Source of the DNA: Rhineura floridana
Taxonomy: Eukaryota; Chordata; Lepidosauria; Squamata; Rhineuridae
Reading direction: 5' to 3'
Assembly: GCF_030035675.1 (NCBI RefSeq)
Contig: NC_084489.1
Coordinates: forward strand, 12,785,001-12,849,000
Length of the DNA stretch: 64,000 bases
Part shown: positions 23,201-35,200 of the stretch, one piece after another
How positions within the stretch are numbered: the first letter of the stretch is position 1
Layout: each line of letters opens with the position of its first letter
Program-made: the position numbers and the translations under genes
Notes under the pieces: model-generated
Seen by the model: the letters and a program-made list of their open reading frames with translations, nothing else
Told to the model about the DNA's origin: nothing
Database searches by the model: none

Positions 23201-26200
23201 CCAAACCCCGGCCAAAAGCCCGATTGACATGGATCCAGATAATCATTTTCATCCAAGAGAGCCTGGAGTTGGTGAGCGACCACGCGCTCTAGAACCTTGC
23301 CCAGGAATGGAACATTTGCTACTGGTCTATAGTTGTTGAAATTATCGGGGTCCAAGGAGGGCTTTTTTAGAAGCGGTCTCACCACCGCCTGTTTCAGGCA
23401 GGGTGGGACCACTCCCTCTCGTAAGGAGGCATTAATCACCTCCTTGGCCCAACCGGCCGTTCCATTCCTGCTAGCTTTTATTAGCCATGAGGGGCAAGGA
23501 TCCAGAGCAGAAGTGGTCGCCCGCACCTGTCCAAGCACCTTGTCCACATCCTCGAGCTTTACTAACTGAAACTCATCCAATAAAACCGGACAGGACTGTG
23601 TTCTGGACACCTCATTAGGTTCAACTGCTACAATATTGGAGTCAAGGTCCCGGTGGATGTTAGTGATCTTATCTTGGAAGTGCCTCATGAATTCATTACA
23701 GCGGGTTATTGATGATTGAATTGCATCCGGAGGACTAGAGTGTAGAAGTCCCCGGACAACTTTAAAAAGTTCCGCTGGGCGGTTACAAGATGGCTGAATA
23801 GAGGCAGCAAAGTACTGCTTCTTTGCTGCCCTCACCGCCTTCACATAACGTTTAGAAGAGGCCTTCACAAGAGCATAATTACAGCCGTCGGGAGTTTGCC
23901 TCCATTTGCACTCAAGCCGTCTCCTTTCTTGCTTCATCACTCTTAGCTCCGAGGTAAACCAAGGGGCCAATTGAGCTCTGCAGCGGAGAGGGCGCACCGG
24001 GGCGATTGTGTCAACTGCCCGGGTCATTTCCGTATTCCACAGAGTGACCAGGGTTTCGACAGAGTTGTCAGTTTTATCTGCCGGAAAATTCCCCAGAGCC
24101 CTTTGAAATACCTCAGGATTCATTAGTCTCCGGGGACGGACCATCTTAATTGGTCCTCCACCCTTGCAGAGGGGAGAAAACAGTGTGAGTCTAAATCTCA
24201 ATAGGCGGTGATCTGTCCATGACAAAGGAATAGATGTAAGATTCCTCACTCCCAGATCACCATCCCCTAGCCCAGTGGCAAAAATCAAGTCTAGAGTAAT
24301 TTTGCACTAAGGTGTCTCGAAGTGACTTGCGCAATAATAAAAAGAAATAACAAAGACTATAAAAATAGCAATAAACAAAACTGAAACACTCATCTGAAAA
24401 TATATTTCAAAGAATAAATCCTATCCTATTAAAGGATGAGAAGCTATATAGGTCTATGCAAGTAATTGTAATACAGCCTCATATTTAAACACCCAGCTGG
24501 TCACCATGGGCAGCATGGAATTTCATGCAGGAGAGTGAGAGGACTGGCAGATATGAGAGGGAGTCATCCATTCCTTCTCTGGCAGTTCATTGCATTTCTG
24601 TGCTGGGAGCGGAGGTGGAGCCTTCTCTTTGTGCCCTGCATAGGAAACCAATTGGGTTGAAAGAAGGGGTGGTGGTGGAGTACTTGATGCCTCTAGCAAA
24701 CTGTTTGGGGAAGTCTGCTCTTTGTATCCTGCACAGAAACAGAGTAGGCTGGTGAATTGCAGTGCCCTGTTCCTTGACTGCTAGCCCCTCTGCGTAAAAG
24801 CAGGCTAGTAGAAAAAAAGCCTAGTTATTTTTGTGAACGTATTTACAAGGTTATTTTAATCTATTAATGAGTTTTGTTATTTTTGGTTTCTTTAGGTGCC
24901 ACATAACAACTCTCTTTGAAAATGACCGTCACTTTTCTCATCTTTCAACTCTTGAAAGAGAAATGGCTTTTCGAACTGAAATGGTTAGAGCTTATACTTT
25001 AAGTTAAATGATTACTTTTAAAGCTGTTAGACATAATATGTTTTTAGGAGCTATGTAATGAGATGAGCTAATCACGGATGCACACCAATTCTGCAATTTA
25101 GTATACAGCCTTGCCTATGTATTTTTTAATTGAAACAACCATGAAAGTGGTTTTCTGAGTCAATTGGGTATAGCAAATATTGGTATGATACTATAATAAT
25201 TAGATAAGATTTTTAAATTGTTGCTTCTTTTATTCTCTCAACACAGAACTTACCTAGAATGTTCCAATTTATATTTAAATATCTTCATTCAACATTTCTG
25301 GTCTTCCATTTTTTGAAAGCAAACACTGCTTAGGAATTCTGTTTGGCTGATTTTGGATATTACAGTAAACTGTGACAGTAGTGAGCTTAGGCTCTCCTTT
25401 GGCCCATGCACTCCCTTCTCTCCCTCCAGCAGGGCTGTAAGGAGAAGTCTGGGAGCTTCCCCTTCTGTTATTGATTAACTGCAGCTTGTCACAGTCCAGT
25501 TCCAACAAACTTTAGTAATCCTTAACTATGGTTTGTTTGAAACAAGTCATCTGCAAATTGCAGTTTATGAACTTGCCTTGTTTCAATGAATTAAGATTAA
25601 CTTCAGTTTAGGATTTAGATGTAGAGCTAAAACTGGTTAATTGAAAGAAAATTAGTGGCTGTGCTCGAAGAGAGAAAAGGAGGGAGGAGCATGCGAGCCC
25701 GGAGGAAGGCTAGACTTATTCCCATCATGATAAACCATAATTTATTGTGACATCTGAATGCAGCCTTTTTAGTGTTGGAGACTGTTGGAATGGATGGTGC
25801 TTACTTGTAATTAAAACGTTGTTAATTAGGGATGGAATCCTCTCCTTTTTTACTTTCATTTTTAAGTGTGGCCCCTGGTGGTTGTTAACAATCAATTCCT
25901 TTTTCCTCTGATATCTTTTCATTTTTCTGATCTCCGATTTTTTTTTTTGCAGAGAGTTATTGATATTATAATCACTATTTATTTACGAGTCTCCACTGGT
26001 ATCAGTCTTTATTCAGAACTCTGTAATGATTGCCTGTTTACATTCCTTTTCAAGTGCACTGCAGAACAGTTTAAGGCAGATAATCAAGTCAGTGTCATCC
26101 CCCCTGCTGCTTATAATCAACACCTTATTCTCCCCTGCTGCTTTCTGTCTGTCAGTTACAATTAACACCTAACTGACATCAGTGAAAGGGAATGCACATT

Positions 26201-29200
26201 TGAAGAGCTCACATAGAAAGTAGATCAATAAAAGTATCACTCACTCTATCAATGATTTCAAAGCAAATTTAAAATAAAAACGAATTGGAAACAAAGGAGA
26301 AGAATGAGTTGGAAACCTGGTGCGGAGACTTGCTACTTCAAAATTCTCTCTGCAAAGAGAGAGAATATCAGAAATAATTAATCCAATAGAAAATCCGATT
26401 ATTGCTGAAACCAAGCCCATTGCTATCGTTGACTAACTTAGTTAGTACTGCATGTAAGAAGCTATGCTATCTGTCATTGAAACACATCTTATATACCCAA
26501 TTTATGTTTAAAATCAGAACATTGCATTTAATTTGTCATTTTAATAATAGTTTGTTGTCTGCCAGTGATTTAGACTATTTTGTATAGTCTAACTGCAATC
26601 CAGCACAGTACTAGGAACTATTGTTTTCCATACCATAGAATGGGAACTCTTTGGCTGTGGTTCTTTCACTCTGTTATAGCAGTTTAGGTTAGTCTTAAAA
26701 AGATTAAGCAGATTTAGTGGGCTTCCATTAATATCTATAATGTATTGACCTATGCTGCTATAAGAAAATAATACCTTGTTAAAGATTCTTGCTAATTAAT
26801 GTCAACTCTCCTTAGGGTCTATATTATTCTTATTTCAAGACCATCACTGAGGCACCATCCTTTTGGAAGGGAGTCTGGATGATTATGAATGACAAGCTAA
26901 CTGAATATCCTCTTGTAATCAACACACTGAAAAGGTTTAATCTATATCCAGAGGTAAGCCAAATCTTATGTCTTAGGCTGCTATCCAGTACACACTTACC
27001 TGGGAGTAAGTCCCATTGAACTCAGTGGAGCTTACTTCTGAGTAAACTCCTTGGAGGAAAGGTGGGATATAAATGTAATAAATAAATGTATTGGATTGCA
27101 GCCTTAGCCTTTATTTCATTATATAGCTGTATGCATAAATCCTGTTGAAACAAATTATACTAAACACCTTTTCTTATAAATAAGCTCAATTGAAATAAAT
27201 GGGATTTCCAAGTAAATGTGTTTAGAGAGTGTGTGTGTTTGTCAGTAATCTAAGAACATGGTTAGATGCAGTACATCCATAGAGAAGAACTACAGCTGAT
27301 AGCATAAGATCAGTGTTTGTATTGACATATTAGTGGAGCAGCATAACTAGTTTGTGAACTGTATATGTCAATATGCAGTGTATGCATCAATAATTAAGTT
27401 GCTATTAATAGATTCATTCAGATATACTCATACAACATAGTTATCTATGTCCTTTCATTCCCTGTTGCTGAGTTGATTTTATGTCATGTTTTACTATCAA
27501 TACACAACTTCTGGAATTTGCACAAGGGGAGGTCATGGTGGCAAAGCTATTGGCAAAGGGAGATATGGTGTTGGGGGTTGGTCATACCAGGAAAGGAAAA
27601 GAAGAGTTGGACACTTAAAGGCTATCACCCCTTCTGAACCTTTCTCCATTCAACATGATTTAGATTGTGCAGGCCTGTCCTCCCTGATGGTGCTATAGTT
27701 GAATGCCAGGTTAACCTATAAAACAGTTCTCATCCACAATTTGATCATAGGCTGACCTGGTGTGTATTATAGAGGTCTGCATGGCAAATTCAGTGAGCCT
27801 GATCTGAAACAGCTCTGCCCATTTGGGTACTTGGTTTGGCCGGAAAGGCGGAATGAGTTTTTCATTGGTGTGCTGCCCACCCTACTGTCCAGTGTTCTTC
27901 CTGCAGAAGCTGGCAGAAGTGGTCTCTGATTTGGTGTTGGAATGCTCCCAAATGTAGTATTGGGGGATTTCAATATTCATGCCAAGGCTTCCTTGTCAGC
28001 TCTGCATTTCATGGCCACCATAACTATATTTGGTCTAACAAATGTGACAGGTCATTCCCTGGATCTGGACTGGAAGTGATCTGGTGATGGAAGGGGTTGT
28101 TCTTACCTTTCTGCCGTGGGCAGATCATTCTGGCTGGGTTTGGACTGATGGTCGTAATTTCCTACTTTCATTTGCAGGATTGGAAGATCTCTTATGGTGG
28201 TCTGTCTCTGCAGACAAATGCCTAGGGGAATTTTTCCAGCTGCTCTGGATCCTTCTCCTGTAGATGCCTAGTTTCCCTGTGGAATGGCAAGATGGGCAGA
28301 GCTGTTGATAAATTGCTCCTGAATGCCCTCTCTGTTGCTGTGGAGCCAGAGCAGCTATCTGGTACCCTGGAGAGCTGTGGGCAATAAAGCCTGCTGCACA
28401 ACAGCTGGAGTGCAGATGGCAGAAATTTTACTGTGAACACAACAGCGCACAGGTTCAAGCTCATAATTTTGTAGCCATCCAGCTGAGCATGGTGAAGGGG
28501 CTGGTTGGCTCCTTCTGGGTCATCTGAACCCTCTTAAGGCCAGATATGGCAAATCTGTAAGATACACTGAGGACAAAGTTGCTCTTACTCACTGTTGAGT
28601 TGGATCCCACCGAGGTTATAGTATGAGAGGAGGTGTCCAGAGCATCATTTGATCCAATTGTACTTGTAGTACTGGTCCCCTTGAAAGAATCACTAGCGCA
28701 CCCTTCTTAAGAAGCCCTCCCTGAATCTTGAGGTATTTAACAACTACCACGCAATAGCAAGTGTCCCCCTTTTGGGGTAAGGTGGCAGGGAGGTGAGCAT
28801 AGTGGCTGAGCAACTTCAGATAAGCTTTGATGAAACAAATTATCTGTATCCATTTCAACACAACATCAAGCCTGGGTTCAGGCCAATAAACAGACTGAAT
28901 CCGGACAAAACAGAAGCACTGTTGGTGGGTGGCATTATACTGCTCTTGAAGGAGCAGGTGTGTAGTCTGGGGGTATTCTTTGTTCCAGCTTTGTCATTGG
29001 CAATCCAAGTAGTCTCAGTACCCAGAAGTATCTGTTTCCAGCTATGGTTAATTCACTAGCTGCAGTCATTCCTAGACTAGGACAGCATTGCTCTGGTGAT
29101 CCATGTTATGGTAATTACTTCTCAGACTACTATAACACATTCTGGGTGGGTCTGCATTTGAAGACTGGAGGCTGCTAGTGCAGAATGCTTCTGTTCAGTT

Positions 29201-32200
29201 ATTCAAAAAAAGGTAAAGGTGTCCCCGCACTTATAGTGCGAGTCGTTTCCGACTCTTAGGGTGACGTCTTGCGATGTTTACAGGCAGACCGTATATATGG
29301 GGTGGGATTGCCAGTTCTTTCCCCGGCCTTTCTTTACCCCCCAGCATATGCTGGGTACTCATTTTACCGACCATGGATGGATAGAAGGCTGAGTGGACCT
29401 CAACCCCTTTTACCGGAGATTCGACTTCCTCCTTCCGTTGGAATCGAACTCCGGCTGTGAGCAGAGCTTTGACTGCGTTACCGCCACTTACCACTCTGCG
29501 CCACGGAGGACCTTTCAGTTATTGAACGTCATGTCAAATTGGAGTAATGATATATCAATTCTTCGTGAGCTTGTCTATTGGCAAGTTCAAGGCACTAATG
29601 TTGACTTACAAGGCCCTGAATGGCTTGGAGCTCAAACATTTGATGAAATGTATCTCCTGATATTTGTCAGCCCAGCCGTTGAGATTTGTGGAGGGGCCTG
29701 TGATGTTCCTGTATTAATGTATATATGGTAAGTGCTGTTTGTGTAGAAGATATGTGGTAAGTGGAGTGAAAGGAGGGGGGAGTAAATGAGCAGTAGAATG
29801 CTGGATGATTGGCTGAGCGTTAGAATGGCTGAGCGTATAAAAGGAAGAATGACAGTTGAATCTGGGTGGGGTTTTTTGAGAGGTGTTTGAGAGGTGTTTG
29901 GAGGTGGATGTCCGGAGAGTGTGGAGAAAGAGAGAGTGGGAGTTCTAGTTTATGATAAGTCAAGTATCATAGTAATAGATGAAACCATATGCTTATGTGC
30001 CTTTATAAAGTAATCTTGTTATCTCTGTTATTTAATAAATACTTATTTGGTTTACCAAAGGCCTGATCCTTGGCTGGGGTTTCACAGACCAAAAGGGAGG
30101 GTAAGGTAAATACCAAGGCTGAAGGGTAACAGTAACAAATGGTGGCAGCGGTGAAGGGAGGAATATAACACCACAAGTATCCAGAGCAAACCAGAATTAT
30201 ATGCATTCTGTATAGATCAAAGGGATTGGGACAGCTTAAGCACGCAGTCACAGAGGTAACCTGATTGAGAGAGACTCAGGCAGAGTCTCTGGGGTTACTG
30301 GTTATAGGACGTGACTGGTGGTGCTGCCTAGCAGGGGGATCTGGTGAGGTCTATGCTAGAGCGGAGAGAGAAACCATAAAAAAGGACAGTCCGGACTGGT
30401 GGAGTCCCTGGTGGTGCCTAGTGACAGGCAGTAGCCACGAGCAGGTAGGAACCTGACAGGGAGAGCCAGGGAAGGACGCCACAGGGTCCTCCTCAAGGTC
30501 CTACCAGTGGGCACTGCCCAAGGGATGGTGATCTAGGCTAGGGCCTTTTCAGTGGTAGTATCCTCATTGTGGAACACCCTGTCATGTGTCATCTTATTAA
30601 AGGTAAACCTCTTTACTCAGGCCCTCCTGATTAGTGTTCTGTTTGGATCTTTTGACCTGTAGTAGACCCTACGGGTAGGGATAGGGACTCTGTAGCTCTC
30701 CAGATTTTGCTGGACTGATCAGTCCTAGGTAGCAGGACCAGTTATTGGGGATGATGGGAGTTGGAGTCAACAACACCTGGTGGTCCACAGTTTTCCTGTT
30801 CCTGCTATAGGATTTTTACCTTGCTGCTGATGGGAATTGTAAAGTTTTGGGATTTTAAAGTATAGTTTATCTGTTTGGTCCTAGTTGTATTTATATGCAA
30901 CTTGTGAGCTTTTCTTTGATTTTTTTTTTAAGTAGAGTGGTATAAATAAGAAATAAATAATCAATATTGAAAATAAGTTGGAACAAACCCTGCCCAGTGC
31001 AAGTGATCTCTTGGGATAAACAATAATCTATGCTATTAATTTGAGTATTACAATCATTACCTGCCGAAGAGGGAAGGTGCTTGGGATATAAACATAAATA
31101 ATAAAAGTTTTGTTTAGTACATGCTGCTGTTCTTCTTTTGTGAAACACATACACAATTAGAATGTTCCTGTTGACTGGAGATAACAAATAACATTTAAAC
31201 TATAGACATTTTGTTGTTCTTCCTCTGTTGAATGAAAAGTTGCATGCAGTTTTCTTCTAAAGTTGGTGGAGTGTTTTGCTTACCACCAGTATATCTGCTA
31301 ACATTTATCTTTCTGCATTTTTTGTGGGGAAGCTTTGTTTGAACCTAAATTATATTCTCTAGCATGTCATTCTTACCCCTTTTCTATTTCAAACCCATCA
31401 AAACTAATTTTTGAAAAATATAATGTATGTGTTATATCCAGACCACTTAACTCCACCATCAGATAATGTTAAGTAGAATTTATCTGTATCTCAACATTCC
31501 ACTTTTCTGTGACCTTGCCATTGGCAGCCAACAATGTGGCATGGGTAAATGCATAATGTTTTGATGTCAGGGCAAAGTTGTAGGAGGGAGATAAATGCAC
31601 AGTGGGTGTTTTAAGCGCTACATGCATACCTAATGTAACATTTTGTTCATCCGTTAATCAACATAAAACCTGGAGAAGGACATACATATATGTTTTGTCT
31701 TATATAATTATTGGCTCCATAACTTGAGTTAACATACCATAAATAGTGTTGTAAAAGTTAAAATGTAGTATCTTGTGTGTGGGGAGATCTTAAATTAGTC
31801 AGATGTTGATGAATAGCCACAGATAAGCCTCTTTTAATCATCAAGATAATCTGAGTCAAAGTTCTTTTGAAATTCTAAATCCTATTTTCTGCACAGGTTG
31901 TGCTAGCCAGTTGGTACCGCTTATACACAGGGACAATGAATGTGATTGGTATTCCAACAAAGACATGTTGGACAGTGAATAGAGGAGAAGGTCTCAGCCC
32001 TGTTGAAAGCTGTGAAGGCAAGTGTTGCTAGTTCTTTGTTCATTTTTGGATGTTGCACAAGATGGAATATGAAACAACGGAGAGGGGTTTACAAAGGTTC
32101 TTTTTGTATAGATTAACTGTTTAAAGACTTTAGCTTATCAGTGATTTATTACATTTCATAGATTACAAAAAATCTTATAGATGCCTTTTTGAAGATACTG

Positions 32201-35200
32201 GACATGTGCTTTTTCAAGTATTGTAAACAAGTGGTAGAACTTCTTAGAAGAAAAGGCCATTCTTTAATATGTTTTCCATCAGTTTGGAAACCTAAAAAGC
32301 ACATTCTGTCTTGTTCATTCACTGTATTGCCAAGAGATGGGGAGTATGCAGATGGGCGCCACCTGAGTCATCAGGGTGACTGATGAAGCACAAACCTTTC
32401 TCTTCACCTTGGACATTCAACCCAAAACAATATGGGTGGCACCAATATCTCAGCAACTGACTGAAAGTTGGGGTGGATAGGGAGGTAAGGAGAAAGAGAC
32501 CTATACTTGGCTGCTATACTTTCATTTATGGGTCTACTCCTTATGTTCAACCTAAAGTGCAGTTGGGTTGGCAGGAAATCCTGCATTTGCAGTGATTGGA
32601 TACTTCCTGTTAGCAGTCATAACGCTCATAATTTGATTCCTTGGAATAATAAATTAATTTGCATCCAAATCTGTTTTCCTTGTTCCTTTCATATTAGACT
32701 GCTCAATTACAATCTCTTAGGTATGGAAGTAACAAAACAGTTTTACAGATTTGTTTTCACAGATTAGGTATGCACCATGTGTACCTTTTACACAGTTGCT
32801 TCCTCTTTGTTGTCTTTTTACTGTTTTACAACTGTAATCATAAAAATTGCCTGATACAGGGATATTGACAAATGTCCATTGTAAGGAATGCCAGTGGAGA
32901 AAAATCTCAGTTCCTCTGCTTATTCTTTATTGCTGTGGCTGAGTTATTAATGTTGTAACACTGAAAATAGTCTTCTCCTGTAGAGGAAAAAAGCAAGGGT
33001 AATCCATATAGTTTAATTAATTTATTAAACTGTTTTATGAGATTTGCCTGAGAAACAGTATGTAAATATCTTCAGTAAAAACATACTAAATATAAAGAAT
33101 GCAAACTTAAACAAAATGTAGCTGTAGTATACATATACTCTTACATGTAGGATTTTTATCATCATACATATTCACTGGAAAATTGAATTATGAAGTAGTA
33201 ATTTTATTTGAATGTTAATTGCTGTTTGATAGGGCTGGGAGATCCTGCTTCTTTTTACGTGGCTATGATATTTCTTCTGAATGGATTAATGGTGTCAGTA
33301 TTCTTCCTATACGGCACATATCTAAGGTAAGATATCCAAAAAAGTGTAGAATTTAAGGTGCTAATGCTAGTATTTAAAGCCCTGAACAATTTGGGCTCCA
33401 AATATCTGAAAGACTGCGGCCTCCTTTTTGGACCCTCTCAGATGTTGAAATTGGCAGAGGAGGCTCTCTTGGTAGTTCCCCTGCCCTCAGAAGTTCAGGG
33501 TGATGGTGGCCCAGGAGTGGGCATTCTCTGTGGCAACCCCTAAGTTGTAGAATTTGATTCCCACAGAGGTACCTCGGGCACCTTCATTATATAGCATTCA
33601 GCCTCTTCATCCTGGCCTTTGACACTTGAGTTAGATGTAGATATAGATATATAGATACAGTTATTTGGATCCTCTCATTGTGAATGTAATTGTTTTAATT
33701 TGTTATTAATATTGTATTTTATATTGTTGTGACCTTTCTGGTGAAGGCCAGGTAATAAATCATAATAACAATAATAACAACAACTTGATAGTTGCTATTG
33801 GTTTTTAAATTGTTAAATGTGTAGCACATTGCATTTTATGTGGAGTTTCATACACTAGTATCCCTAGATAATTTAAATGTTAATGTGACAGATTACAACT
33901 GGAATTGATGATTGTGCACATTTCTTAAAATTCATTTTTGCAGGACAGTTTTTCCTCCTAGTTATTTCAAGATCAGATAAGAATAAAATAGCAAAAGAAC
34001 AAATTTTTAATACATTTTGATAGCATCTTGACAGCTTTGGGTAGTTTAATTTTTATCATCTGGTTCAGCTCATAGTTTTCACATTAATATTGTTTCTGAG
34101 CATAATGTACTACCTTGAGCTTCAAATTAGTTGATCTTTTAAGGTGTTAGTTTTAATCTCATCTGCTGGCAGGGAATCCCCCCTTTCTTTTAAAACTCCC
34201 TTTTTATCAGACTAAAACAAATGTTTTATTTTCTTTAAAGTGTGAAGTGACTGTTTCATAGCTTGCTGTTTGTAAAACATACTGAAGGAATGAATGCTTC
34301 AAGATAATAGAAGAAGAAACTGACAAAGTAGAAAATCTTTAGTTTTTCTTGTAGTATTGGAGAATATGTCTTGTGTGTCTAAATGCAATTTAGTCTGTAT
34401 TTCAGGCCACATTGTCCCTCTCCTGCAAACTCAATTATATCTGAACTCAAGTAAACAAGCAAATAATGCTGGAAGTAGTTCAAACTTATATGAATGTGAA
34501 AGCACAGGGCTATTTAAAAGGCATTTCCATGCAGAAATTGTGTAACTTGTGAAGTGACCCTTCAGCGCAGGCATGGAAATTAAGTATGGAAGCGCCTTTC
34601 ACGTAAGAAATAATGTTTTAACGTGCATTTAGATTGTAATGTGAGATAATCCAGCATGTAAATAATATGTATAAGCATTGGGAATCAATATGTAGAATTA
34701 TTGTACATTGTAAATTAACATTGTGCATTCCTACATAACAGCACCTTTGGAACATATTAAGAAGGCCTGTGCTTTCACATTCCCACAGTTATGTAGTAAG
34801 TGTGCCAATTTTACATTTGGCAAAACACCCAAAGCTGGTCACAAAAATCTGCTTATATGTGTTGTGTTGAAAAGCTATGTCAAAAGCAGTTCTTATACAT
34901 GCTAAGGGTATGTATGGGATCACAGTGAAGATACAATCTTGGAAGGCAGCCTTGAGAGACAGTCTCACTAACTTCAGTTTATCTTGTTGCTTCTGAATCA
35001 TGGGTCAAGATTGTATCATGTCACTGAAAGCTGAGTTATTTCCTTCCTTTTTTACTTGCAAAGTTTTACTACCAGAATATAGATTCTTACTCCAGGAGTT
35101 GCATTTAAGGAATTAGCGCTTAATTTTGCAGCAAAACATTTTTACTAGAGTCTAGAAGTCAGTGTCATTTTTTTTCTTCAGTGGAATAAAGGTATATGGT

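Larger units (their letters stand above)
21186..24895 (+). other. DPY19L1 intron 2
   Basis: About 3.7 kb, dominated by an antisense LINE (21806-24302). A dispersed repeat, agaacataagaa plus ctgctggatcagg, lies at 21578-21745. The segment 24303-24895 shows nothing recognisable. Confidence 0.85.
27700..30960 (+). mobile_element. Old CR1/L2-group LINE, broken up by later insertions
   Basis: Highly decayed LINE on the + strand. Traces in order: endonuclease ([12 protein letters not shown] near 27960), linker, RT entry ([19 protein letters not shown] near 28710), YLYPFQ..IKPGF near 28850, an internal deletion removing most of the palm domain, [12 protein letters not shown] near 28900, [10 protein letters not shown] near 29605, '[16 protein letters not shown]' near 30540, and a 3' UTR with an aataaataa tail at 30945-30960. 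Many stops and shifts. Insertions: SINE 29204-29513, solo LTR 29699-30483, foldback repeat 30686-30800. Confidence 0.8.
26954..31896 (+). other. DPY19L1 intron 4
   Basis: About 4.9 kb. A palindromic-family copy invaded by a LINE tail (26972-27105) is followed by unassigned AT-rich sequence (27110-27700). Then comes an old LINE (27700-30960) interrupted by a SINE, a solo LTR and a foldback repeat, and then AT-rich sequence (30961-31896) with nothing recognised. Confidence 0.85.

Noticed and set aside
29434-29513. tRNA gene candidate on the minus strand
   Set aside because: A and B boxes are present but the cloverleaf is incomplete and it is the head of a SINE with target duplications.
32018-32026. 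GT donor three bases after the GC donor of exon 5
   Set aside because: It would put exon 6 out of frame and destroy the conserved LGDP block; the GC donor matches the GC-AG consensus.
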